From: Desulfobulbaceae bacterium
GTDB lineage: Bacteria; Desulfobacterota; Desulfobulbia; Desulfobulbales; SURF-16
DNA length: 8,210 nt
Assembly (NCBI GenBank): GCA_024763115.1
Contig: JANTGB010000088.1
Location: forward strand, 1 to 8,210
Direction of reading: 5' to 3'
Shown here: one piece after another, positions 1 through 5,821 of the stretch
Position numbering within the stretch: position 1 is the first letter of the stretch
How the letters are laid out: every line of letters begins with the position of its first letter
Notes under the pieces: generated by a model
The model's input: the letters and a program-made list of their open reading frames with translations, nothing else
Told to the model about the DNA's origin: nothing
The model's database searches: none
Made by a program: the position numbers and the translations under genes

Positions 1-120
1 TCTACATCTTCCGCCCCCGGGTTTACAGCTGATATCCTGACCCCGGCTATGGCCGGAACCGACGATATCGGCTATCACTATTCAGCCTCCGATTTTGCCG
101 ACCTGCCGGCTGTCCCGTAA
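1..120 (+). CDS. C-terminal end of an unidentified protein (5' truncated)
   Basis: The frame beginning at base 1 stays open for 39 codons and closes with TAA at 118-120, eight bases before the next start, so this is probably the last part of a gene in the same transcription unit. The peptide is small-residue and Asp rich and contains GTDDIGYHYS. As I recall, a 'DIGYHY' string near the C-terminus is common in exported right-handed beta-helix repeat proteins; this is memory of a motif, not a demonstrated homology. It does not resemble the end of a typical ZnuA-type metal-binding protein, which the gene order might lead one to expect. Function is not assignable from 39 residues. Confidence 0.55.
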   Translation, partial: STSSAPGFTADILTPAMAGTDDIGYHYSASDFADLPAVP

Positions 121-128
121 CTTCCGAT

Positions 129-773
129 ATGGACAAACCAAAAGAAGTAATAGTCGCGCCCCTGGCGGCCCGTCGTGAAGCATTGGCGCTTTGTGGAGTT
201 ATTGCCCTGATAATGCTCCTCATGGCTGGTCGTTTTTCCGCGATTCGTATTACCGCCCCGGTAAAATCGCTGAAATCATTCCAGCAGAAAGATATTTTTC
301 TGAAAAATCAAGCTCCTCTGCTTTATCGCGCCCTGCGCGGCGTGGCTGGTGATATAATCGATCTGCGGGAGGAAACCGGTCAATGGCCGGATATTACCCT
401 GCTGCAGAGCGAAGCCCTGCCTCCTTTTGCTGCTGAATTTCTTCCGGCCGGCCTGCGGGGATATGTCTGGACTTGTCATGTCGGCAAGGGCTGGGTCGAT
501 TATTTTGGGGTTTACGGCGATGTTGAAGCGGCAAAAAAAAGGGGGCTTGATCCCATGGATAACAGTTTCCTGCTCCGTATTATTGATCTTAACAGGGAGG
601 AACACCCCCATCCTCATCTTGATCAGGATAACGATAAAGGGATAAGATTCACCTCCCAGGTCTGGATGTATCCTGCCGGGCGGACGTATCCCGGGGAAAA
701 TGTTGTGCAAAAAGGGTGGAAATGGATAGTAGATGCCACTGATCAGAAAATTTATGAAAAAACAGGTGAATAA
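129..773 (+). CDS. Single-pass membrane protein linked to metal ABC transporter (DUF6162-like, tentative)
   Basis: This is a 214-residue protein with a short N-terminal cytoplasmic segment, one hydrophobic helix at about residues 17-34, and a soluble remainder that would face the periplasm if the helix is an uncleaved anchor. The soluble part has many aromatic residues (GYVWTCHVGKGWVDYFG at about 111-127) and a His-rich run HPHPH at 159-163 followed by acidic residues, a plausible metal-binding loop. It is eight bases after the preceding stop, and its own TAA (771-773) abuts the TTG start of the ABC ATPase, so it is almost certainly co-transcribed and probably translationally coupled with the transporter. 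I think it belongs to the DUF6162 family, small proteins found beside metal ABC transporters, but that is recollection. An accessory role in metal capture or hand-over is inference from the histidines and the neighbours. The start has no good Shine-Dalgarno sequence, but no better Met precedes the membrane helix. Confidence 0.8.
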   Translation: MDKPKEVIVAPLAARREALALCGVIALIMLLMAGRFSAIRITAPVKSLKSFQQKDIFLKNQAPLLYRALRGVAGDIIDLREETGQWPDITLLQSEALPPFAAEFLPAGLRGYVWTCHVGKGWVDYFGVYGDVEAAKKRGLDPMDNSFLLRIIDLNREEHPHPHLDQDNDKGIRFTSQVWMYPAGRTYPGENVVQKGWKWIVDATDQKIYEKTGE

Positions 774-776
774 TTG
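764..776 (+). promoter_or_regulatory. Ribosome binding site and TTG start of the ABC ATPase
   Basis: AGGTGA (764-769) lies within the last codons of the preceding gene, four bases before the TTG at 774-776. The TTG follows the TAA stop with no spacer. There is no ATG or GTG nearer than the conserved N-terminal strand, so TTG is the best start, and re-initiation after the upstream gene is likely. Confidence 0.6.
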
Positions 777-1502
777 TTATCACCAACAAAAAACAGCATC
801 TCCGCTAATGGTGACCTGCTGGAAGTCCGTAATCTTGCCGTCAGCCTGGGGGGCAACAAAATTCTCGACAAGGTTAACCTGGCTGTAAAACACGGCACCA
901 TCCACGCCCTGATAGGCCCCAACGGGGCCGGAAAAACCACCTTGATTCGCAGTATTATGGGAGGCATGCCTCATCAGGGCTTGATCCGTTTTCTCTTTAC
1001 CGGTAATGGCCGTATCGGTTATGTCCCGCAACTGCTGGAATTTGACCATTCCGTTCCCATTACTGTTTTTGATTTTCTTTCTCTGATGTTACAGACCACG
1101 CCGGTTTTTTTAAGCCGTCGCCGGAATAAACGGGCCGGGATAAAGCGGATTCTGGCGGCAACGGATTGCGAACATCTAATTGATCGCCTGGTTGGAGGCC
1201 TGTCAGGCGGTGAATTTCGCCGCGTACTCCTGGCCCAGGCCCTGACCCCCACTCCGGAGCTGCTGCTGCTTGATGAGCCGGCCAGTAATGTGGATGAATA
1301 CGGAGTGCGTCAATTTGAAGAGATGCTGGTTAACTTAAAACAAAATCATGGCCATTCAATTCTGATGGTTGGTCACGACCTGCAGATGATAATACGCATT
1401 GCCGACCGGATAACAGCTATTAATCGGACTGTTACCTTTGACGGCTCAGCCGACGAGTTGCAGGATCCGACCATGGTGGCGCGTCTTTTCGGACTGGGTT
1501 GA
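774..1502 (+). CDS. Metal ABC transporter ATP-binding protein (ZnuC/MntA type)
   Basis: This is a 242-residue cytoplasmic nucleotide-binding subunit that powers metal import together with the permease encoded next. All ABC motifs are present and intact: Walker A GPNGAGKTT at 48-56, Q-loop Gln86 in GYVPQ, signature LSGGE at 143-147, Walker B LLLLDEP at 163-169, D-loop region SNVD at 171-174 and switch His201 in GHD. The PITVFDFL stretch after the Q-loop and pairing with an ABC-3 permease place it in the zinc/manganese/iron group rather than with sugar or peptide importers; the metal itself cannot be read from the sequence. Translation starts at a TTG immediately after the upstream TAA with no gap. 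AGGTGA at 764-769, inside the end of the upstream gene, is a fitting ribosome site four bases before the TTG. The family is normally about 230-260 residues, so the protein is complete. Confidence 0.93.
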   Translation: MLSPTKNSISANGDLLEVRNLAVSLGGNKILDKVNLAVKHGTIHALIGPNGAGKTTLIRSIMGGMPHQGLIRFLFTGNGRIGYVPQLLEFDHSVPITVFDFLSLMLQTTPVFLSRRRNKRAGIKRILAATDCEHLIDRLVGGLSGGEFRRVLLAQALTPTPELLLLDEPASNVDEYGVRQFEEMLVNLKQNHGHSILMVGHDLQMIIRIADRITAINRTVTFDGSADELQDPTMVARLFGLG

Positions 1503-1554
1503 TCCTGCAGCTGAATAGTTAATCAAATTATTAAGTAAGGCAGATAGCCGGGTT

Positions 1555-2448
1555 ATGGAATTAATTTACGAAATAATAAGCGGGTGGGCCAAGGCAGGAT
1601 ATATGCCGGCCATTTTTGAACATACTTTTATGATTCGCGGTCTGCTTGCCGCCTTTATTATCGGGCCGTTGCTGGGGGCCATTGGGACGGTCGTGGTCAC
1701 CAAAAAATTATCCTTTTTTACCCAGACAATAGGTAATGCCGCAATGTCGGGAGTTGCCATCGGCCTTATGTTCGGCGAACCGGTTGACGGCACCTATGCC
1801 GGGCTCTACGGCTTCTGTCTCATCGTTGCTTTACTTATGACCTTTGTCAAAAATCGTTCCCGCCTGTCCAATGATACTATTATCGGCGTTGTTCTGGCCC
1901 AGGTGCTTGGAATCGGTATTATCATGATGATTATCGTCACCAGCCAGTTTAATATTCATCAGGTAGAGGCCATTCTCTTCGGCAGCCTTATCACCCTGAA
2001 CGACACGGATATAATTGCCCTGGCCGGTGCCGCCCTGGTCGTCGGCATTCTGTTTACCTTTTCCTTCAACCGTATCATGCTTGCCGGTTTTAATTCCATC
2101 CTGGCAAAGGCCAGGGGATTTCGCCCGGTTTTATTCGAGTATATTTTCGTCACCTTCATGACCATTGTCGTTGTTTCCAGCCTGAAAATGATCGGCGCTC
2201 TCCTGGTGCTGGTGCTGGTGGTGGTTCCAGCGGCCGGAGCCCAGAATATTGTCCATAATCTCCGCCAGTTTGTCTGGGTAAGCGTTATTTTCTCCACAAT
2301 CAGCACTACCGGCGGTCTACTGCTTTCCGGTTTTCTGCCGGTTCCCAGCGGTGCGGTTATCGTCCTGGTCTCAAGTATTCTGTTTTATGGTTCATTGCTG
2401 CTCAAACCTTTTCTCGGCAGGGCCGGAGTAAGCCAGGGCGAATTGTGA
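1555..2448 (+). CDS. Metal ABC transporter permease, ABC-3 family (ZnuB/MntB type)
   Basis: This 297-residue inner-membrane protein is hydrophobic nearly throughout, with about eight to nine predicted membrane segments (for example around 27-49, 83-100, 109-130, 152-170, 195-211, 213-233, 238-258 and 265-284). It forms the channel for a divalent metal, driven by the ATPase encoded 52 bases upstream. Family hallmarks are the N-terminal RGLLAAFIIGPLLGAIGTVVVTKKLSF block, the GVAIG motif, and the late MIGALLVLVLVVVPAAGAQ helix. Odd point: where classical ZnuB/MntB proteins read S-H-A before the GVA/GVAxG motif, this one reads G-N-A (Asn61). I recall a permease subfamily with Gln or Asn here, so this may be a subfamily trait rather than damage. 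The ATG at 1555 has only a weak, distant AAGG; an internal ATG at 1603 (Met17) has AGGA close by and is an alternative. I keep the longer form because the extra residues look like the family N-terminus. Confidence 0.92.
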   Translation: MELIYEIISGWAKAGYMPAIFEHTFMIRGLLAAFIIGPLLGAIGTVVVTKKLSFFTQTIGNAAMSGVAIGLMFGEPVDGTYAGLYGFCLIVALLMTFVKNRSRLSNDTIIGVVLAQVLGIGIIMMIIVTSQFNIHQVEAILFGSLITLNDTDIIALAGAALVVGILFTFSFNRIMLAGFNSILAKARGFRPVLFEYIFVTFMTIVVVSSLKMIGALLVLVLVVVPAAGAQNIVHNLRQFVWVSVIFSTISTTGGLLLSGFLPVPSGAVIVLVSSILFYGSLLLKPFLGRAGVSQGEL

Positions 2449-3477
2449 TTACCTCCCACCTCTTACCGCTCTGACAAAATAACGATGTTTCTTAAAGCCA
2501 CTGTTTTTTCTCAGGCCATCATTGAAATCCACATACCAGGCAAAAGCCGGATAGCCGGCACAGGTCGTGCCTGACCAGTAGGCCTCAGGGCGGCAGCCGG
2601 GGAAAAAGGCTGCATCAATTGCCGGACCGGCTGGGCTGATCACGGCCAGGGTTGCCAGTTCGCGAATCGTGGGCAGCCGCCAGTCCTTGAAGCCACCAAG
2701 CTCAAGGGCCTGACAATAGGCCAGGGACTGCTGCCAGGTCATGGGCCTGGACTCTGTTGCCTGCCAGACGAGACCGGTATTATTGTCAAGCACCATGTAA
2801 TTGCCATAAGCCGTAAAATTCGCGGATTTCCAGGCCGGGCCTGAAACTGCCGACACATTTTGTTTCTCATCTTTATTGCTGATCAGCACCTGGTTGTCAT
2901 GAGTGCAGAGAGCCATGGCTACCAGGCTGGGAAAAACCCTGCTCGTCAGCGACCAGAGACAGTTTTTTTCCGGCCGGTCTCCTCCGGACAGCACAGGTAT
3001 AGACTGCTCTACAAGTCCGTAATTAATAATGCTTTCCAGTTCCCGTATTTCCGGGAGCCGCCAGGCATAAGGGCCGGAACCAGGTAGACTGTCGGCAAAA
3101 TCAACGGCCTCACTCCAGGTTCCGATTTTATCGTCAATATCAGCCTGCCAGGCAAGACCGGTAATCCGGTCAATAATTATCCTGCCGCTCACTGCCTCGA
3201 TGGTCTTATATTCAGGTGGATTTATAGTATAGTCGGCATCCTGGCCATAAAAGGGCTCGCCGGGTTGGGCGCAGGTAATCATCCGGCTGTTATCATAACA
3301 ATGAACCTGACCGGTGTCCGGCACGGGAGAGGGATACTTGCCTTTTTTATCTAGTTGTCCGGGGGCGGTATCATTGTTGTCATTAGTGGCGGCGTATCCT
3401 GACAGGACGAAAAACAGAACCAGAAGCGGAAATAACAGCAGGGTTGTATATTTTCTCCGGTTACGGTAATAAATCAT
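2449..3477 (-). CDS. Exported protein with two Lcl_C/DUF1566 domains
   Basis: This is a 342-residue protein with an N-terminal signal peptide: basic MIYYRNRRK, a hydrophobic core at about 11-27, then GYAA with likely cleavage near residue 30. There is no lipobox cysteine, so it is probably periplasmic or secreted rather than a lipoprotein. A low-complexity Asp/Asn/Pro linker follows. Two copies of the Lcl_C (PF07603, formerly DUF1566) module are visible: the first at about 99-205, with DRITGLAWQ, WSEAVDFAD and WRLPEIRELESI; the second at about 228-339, with DNNTGLVWQ, TWQQSLAYCQAL, DWRLPTIRELATL, YWSGT and FVRAVRGG. This module occurs in surface or adhesin-like bacterial proteins, including the collagen-like Lcl of Legionella; its biochemical role is not settled. 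The first copy is more divergent, with a less regular second half. The stop codon touches the stop of the convergent permease. The start has no strong ribosome site. Confidence 0.87.
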   Translation of the reverse strand: MIYYRNRRKYTTLLLFPLLVLFFVLSGYAATNDNNDTAPGQLDKKGKYPSPVPDTGQVHCYDNSRMITCAQPGEPFYGQDADYTINPPEYKTIEAVSGRIIIDRITGLAWQADIDDKIGTWSEAVDFADSLPGSGPYAWRLPEIRELESIINYGLVEQSIPVLSGGDRPEKNCLWSLTSRVFPSLVAMALCTHDNQVLISNKDEKQNVSAVSGPAWKSANFTAYGNYMVLDNNTGLVWQATESRPMTWQQSLAYCQALELGGFKDWRLPTIRELATLAVISPAGPAIDAAFFPGCRPEAYWSGTTCAGYPAFAWYVDFNDGLRKNSGFKKHRYFVRAVRGGR

Positions 3478-3492
3478 GATTCACAGGCAATT

Positions 3493-3601
3493 CTAGGAGG
3501 TTGTCCGAGAATAGGCATTTTTTTCTCAAAATAACACAGAGTTGGGCAGGTAAGCGAGGTACGAGACTCCGCAGAAAGGGCATTTTCGGAAAGCCTCCTA
3601 G
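3493..3601. mobile_element. Small inverted-repeat element (MITE-like) with CTAG flanks
   Basis: The two ends form an imperfect terminal inverted repeat: TAGGAGGTTGTCCGAGAAT at 3494-3512 matches the reverse complement of 3582-3600 at 16 of 19 positions. Including one base outside, both boundaries read CTAG (3493-3496 and 3598-3601), as a 4-bp target duplication would. The roughly 100-bp interior has no credible reading frame. These traits (short, non-coding, terminal inverted repeats, duplicated target) fit a non-autonomous miniature transposable element. A CTAG/YTAR target is known for part of the IS5 family, but assigning this element to a parent family is speculation. It lies between the sugar-dehydratase gene and the DUF1566 gene, and its right edge includes the dehydratase stop codon. 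Confidence 0.6.
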
Positions 3602-5529
3602 CCGACTACTTTAAGAAGTGGTTTTTGGGGCTGATCAGTCTTTTCCTCAATTATCGGCGTGCCGGTATATTCCGGAACAACCGAATGAATATGACTGATG
3701 AGCAAAGCCACGTCCCGCTTTGTTGCAGCCTTTTCAAGGCTGCCCAGATGATCGGACAACCACTGCCAGTTACATTTACGGCTGCCGGCAAGCAGCAATT
3801 TGTTATGGGATGTACCTTTTAAATTTTCATTTTCATGAAAAATTTCTTCAAAAAGTTTTTCTCCGGGACGCAGGCCGGTATAAACAATCTCAATATCCCG
3901 ACCCGGTTTCTTGCCGAATAATTTTATCATCTGCTCAGCCAGTTCTTTAATCAAAACAGGCTCACCCATATCAAGGACAAAAATCTCTCCTCCCTGTCCC
4001 ATGGCCCCGGCCTGCAGAATGAGGCTGACCGACTCGGGAATTGTCATAAAATAACGGCGAATATCCCGGTGAGTAACAGTTACGGGACCACCATTTTTAA
4101 TCTGCTGCTGAAAAAGAGGCACAACCGAACCGGCCGAACCCAGCACATTACCAAAACGGGTAGTTATAAATCTGGTTCGGGAACGAAAGGCTATATTTTG
4201 ACAATATAGCTCCGCAATACGTTTGGTGGCCCCCATGACATTTGCCGGATTAACCGCCTTATCAGTTGAAACCAGAACAAAACGCTCAGCTCCATGGCGA
4301 TCTGCTGCATCGGCGACAATTCTGGTGCCTGTGACGTTATTCTGCACCCCTTCAGCAGGATTAAGCTCAACCATGGGCACATGTTTATAAGCAGCAGCAT
4401 GAAAGACGGCATGGGGAGAAAATTTTCGAAATACCCAGTTCACCCGATCCTTGTTCTTGACATCACCAAGCACGGTGATAATGTCAAGCTCAGGGAAGGT
4501 ATTACGCATTTCATTATCTATCGAGTAAAGATTAAACTCACCATTGTCGAAAAGAATCAGGCGGGAAGGAGAAAGCCCGGCAACCTGACGGCACAACTCC
4601 GAACCGATTGAGCCTCCAGCGCCGGTTATTAATACTGATTTACCGCGGAGATACCCGGCAATAGCTTGTTGATCGAGCTTGACCGATTCTCTTCCCAGGA
4701 GATCTTCCAGGGTAAGGGGCCGCAACTGCTTAACCTCTACCTGACCAGTTGTCATTTCATGAATTGAGGGAAGAGTTTTGCACTCCACTCCCGACTTCAC
4801 ACACTCGGCAATAACTCGCTTTACTGTGTCCCTGCCGGCGGAAGGAATGGCAAACATGACCAGTTCAACATCAAACAGGCTGACAATTTGCGGCAGCTCT
4901 GCAAGTTCACCTAAAACCCGAACGCCGTGAATCTCACGATTATGTTTTTTGTGATCATCATCAATTATAGCGACCGGCTGATATCCATCACTACTTATCA
5001 ATTCTCGAATTAGAAGTTCGCCGGCATGTCCGGCTCCGACCACCAGGGTAACGATACCTTCTTTTTTACGTACTACCAATCTTCTATCCTTGAAAAGCCG
5101 ATAACCAAGCCGAGAGCTGATCAAACCGATGGTAAGCAACAGGGGTGAAAGTACCAAAACCGTCCGGGGAACCCCTTCCAGCCGAAACTGTACCATTCCT
5201 AACATGGTTAAGGCTAATGAACCAAGGGCAACCGATTTTATAATGCGGATTAAATCAGGAATAGAGGCAAAACGCCAGATCCCCCGGTAGAGGCCGAAAA
5301 GCCAGAAAAAGAGAGCGTAAGCAGGAAGGGCCAGGCTGATGAGATGATAACTGCCGGAAAGAAAATTTGCCGGAATTGCATGCAAATTAAAACGGAGCCA
5401 ATATGCCGCCATGATTGCGACAGGCACCCACAGCAAATCATGGATTAAGGCAGCCCAGCGATTGAATAAAATTCGACGTAAATATTTTTGTATCATAAGC
5501 GTGAAGCTACCATATAACCGATTATTCAC
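3598..5529 (-). CDS. Membrane-anchored nucleotide-sugar 4,6-dehydratase (CapD/WbpM/PglF family)
   Basis: This 643-residue enzyme acts on UDP-sugars (typically UDP-GlcNAc) to make 4-keto-6-deoxy intermediates for capsule, O-antigen or protein glycans. Order of parts: about four membrane helices in residues 28-145; a Rossmann-like domain starting with VVGAGHAGELLIRE (163-176); and a catalytic short-chain dehydrogenase domain from about 297, with NAD-binding ITGAGGSIGSELCRQ (301-315), HAAAYKHVPMVE (377-388) and STDKAVNPANVMGATKR (421-437). As in long WbpM-type members, Met432 stands where short-chain dehydrogenases normally have Tyr, with Lys436 four residues on. LRPGEKLFEE (553-562) is a typical late motif. 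Length is usual for the long form. The open frame begins at a GTG (5527-5529) without a ribosome site; the ATG at 5494-5496 (Met12), giving MIQKYLRRILFNRW, is an equally likely start. The exact sugar is unknown, and no glycosyltransferases are visible nearby. Confidence 0.93.
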   Translation of the reverse strand: MNNRLYGSFTLMIQKYLRRILFNRWAALIHDLLWVPVAIMAAYWLRFNLHAIPANFLSGSYHLISLALPAYALFFWLFGLYRGIWRFASIPDLIRIIKSVALGSLALTMLGMVQFRLEGVPRTVLVLSPLLLTIGLISSRLGYRLFKDRRLVVRKKEGIVTLVVGAGHAGELLIRELISSDGYQPVAIIDDDHKKHNREIHGVRVLGELAELPQIVSLFDVELVMFAIPSAGRDTVKRVIAECVKSGVECKTLPSIHEMTTGQVEVKQLRPLTLEDLLGRESVKLDQQAIAGYLRGKSVLITGAGGSIGSELCRQVAGLSPSRLILFDNGEFNLYSIDNEMRNTFPELDIITVLGDVKNKDRVNWVFRKFSPHAVFHAAAYKHVPMVELNPAEGVQNNVTGTRIVADAADRHGAERFVLVSTDKAVNPANVMGATKRIAELYCQNIAFRSRTRFITTRFGNVLGSAGSVVPLFQQQIKNGGPVTVTHRDIRRYFMTIPESVSLILQAGAMGQGGEIFVLDMGEPVLIKELAEQMIKLFGKKPGRDIEIVYTGLRPGEKLFEEIFHENENLKGTSHNKLLLAGSRKCNWQWLSDHLGSLEKAATKRDVALLISHIHSVVPEYTGTPIIEEKTDQPQKPLLKVVG

Positions 5530-5549
5530 TGAAAGGTTCAGCGTCTTGC

Positions 5550-5578
5550 CGTATGTTGCATACTAAGGGCTCATTCAA
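5550..5578 (-). promoter_or_regulatory. Weak candidate promoter for the sugar dehydratase
   Basis: Read on the minus strand, TTGAAT (5573-5578) is followed after 17 bases by CATACG (5550-5555), a good -35 but poor -10 match to the sigma-70 consensus. The -35 would lie in the terminal repeat of the neighbouring palindromic element. The GTATG-TTG-CATAC inverted repeat (5551-5563) overlaps the -10. This is suggestive only. Confidence 0.2.
5551..5563. repeat. Short inverted repeat GTATG-TTG-CATAC
   Basis: This is a perfect 5-bp inverted repeat with a 3-base centre, 21 bases upstream of the GTG start of the sugar dehydratase and just outside the large palindromic element. It could be a small operator, but a 5-bp arm is short enough to arise by chance. 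Confidence 0.3.
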
Positions 5579-5746
5579 AAATAAATTCGCATTCTAAGGC
5601 GCATTCTGAATATTTAGAAAAGCGATCTGCAATTATGCAATCCGGAAGCGTAGCTCTGCTACGCCTGCGGTTGCATGCAATTAGATTACTTTTCTATATG
5701 TCCATATTACACCTTATCTCTACTGATTTATTTTTGAGTGAGCCCT
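5566..5746. mobile_element. 181-bp near-complete palindrome, MITE-like element
   Basis: The outer 21 bases match as an inverted repeat at 20 positions (AGGGCTCATTCAAAAAT... against its complement ending at 5746). Symmetry continues inward: TAGAAAAG near 5616-5623 pairs with CTTTTCTA near 5689-5696, TGCAA with TTGCA, and the centre is GCGTAGC (5648-5654), loop TCT, GCTACGC (5658-5664). The two halves differ by a few substitutions and small indels, so the whole can fold as one long hairpin centred near 5656. There is no reading frame of note. Flanks read TAA on the left and TGA on the right, so no identical target duplication is seen. The best reading is a non-autonomous palindromic element between the DAHP synthase and sugar-dehydratase genes. 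As RNA it would be a very stable hairpin. Confidence 0.7.
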
Positions 5747-5821
5747 GAATTCTTAAAAAACGATAAACACATTTAATATTAAACCATTTTAAGAAAAAAA
5801 GGCAACAAAATAAGAGGCATA
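5747..5821. other. AT-rich spacer downstream of DAHP synthase
   Basis: This stretch between the palindromic element and the DAHP synthase stop is strongly AT rich. It holds TCTTAAAA (5751-5758) opposed to TTTTAAGA (5787-5794), and a perfect 12-bp palindrome TTTAATATTAAA (5772-5783). On the minus strand, the direction of the upstream aro gene, no run of U follows the hairpin, so it is not a convincing intrinsic terminator. Confidence 0.4.

Noticed and set aside
276..710. Open frame of 144 codons on the minus strand
   Set aside because: It lies entirely antisense to the small membrane-protein gene, has no recognisable domain or ribosome site, and its composition is that of a reverse-frame shadow.
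1515..1536. Regulatory site or small hairpin (TTAAT...ATTAA) between ATPase and permease genes
   Set aside because: It has only a 5-bp A/T stem in a 52-base spacer; chance occurrence is likely.
1959..2306. Minus-strand frame of 115 codons
   Set aside because: It is antisense to the hydrophobic permease; its Thr/Arg-rich composition is a typical complement of membrane-helix codons.
3493..5746. Composite transposon carrying the dehydratase gene
   Set aside because: The two flanking elements have unrelated terminal repeats and no transposase gene is present, so they cannot act as a matched pair.
5751..5794. AT-rich inverted repeat as terminator of DAHP synthase
   Set aside because: The stem is all A/T except one pair, the loop is 28 bases, and no U-run follows in the direction of transcription.
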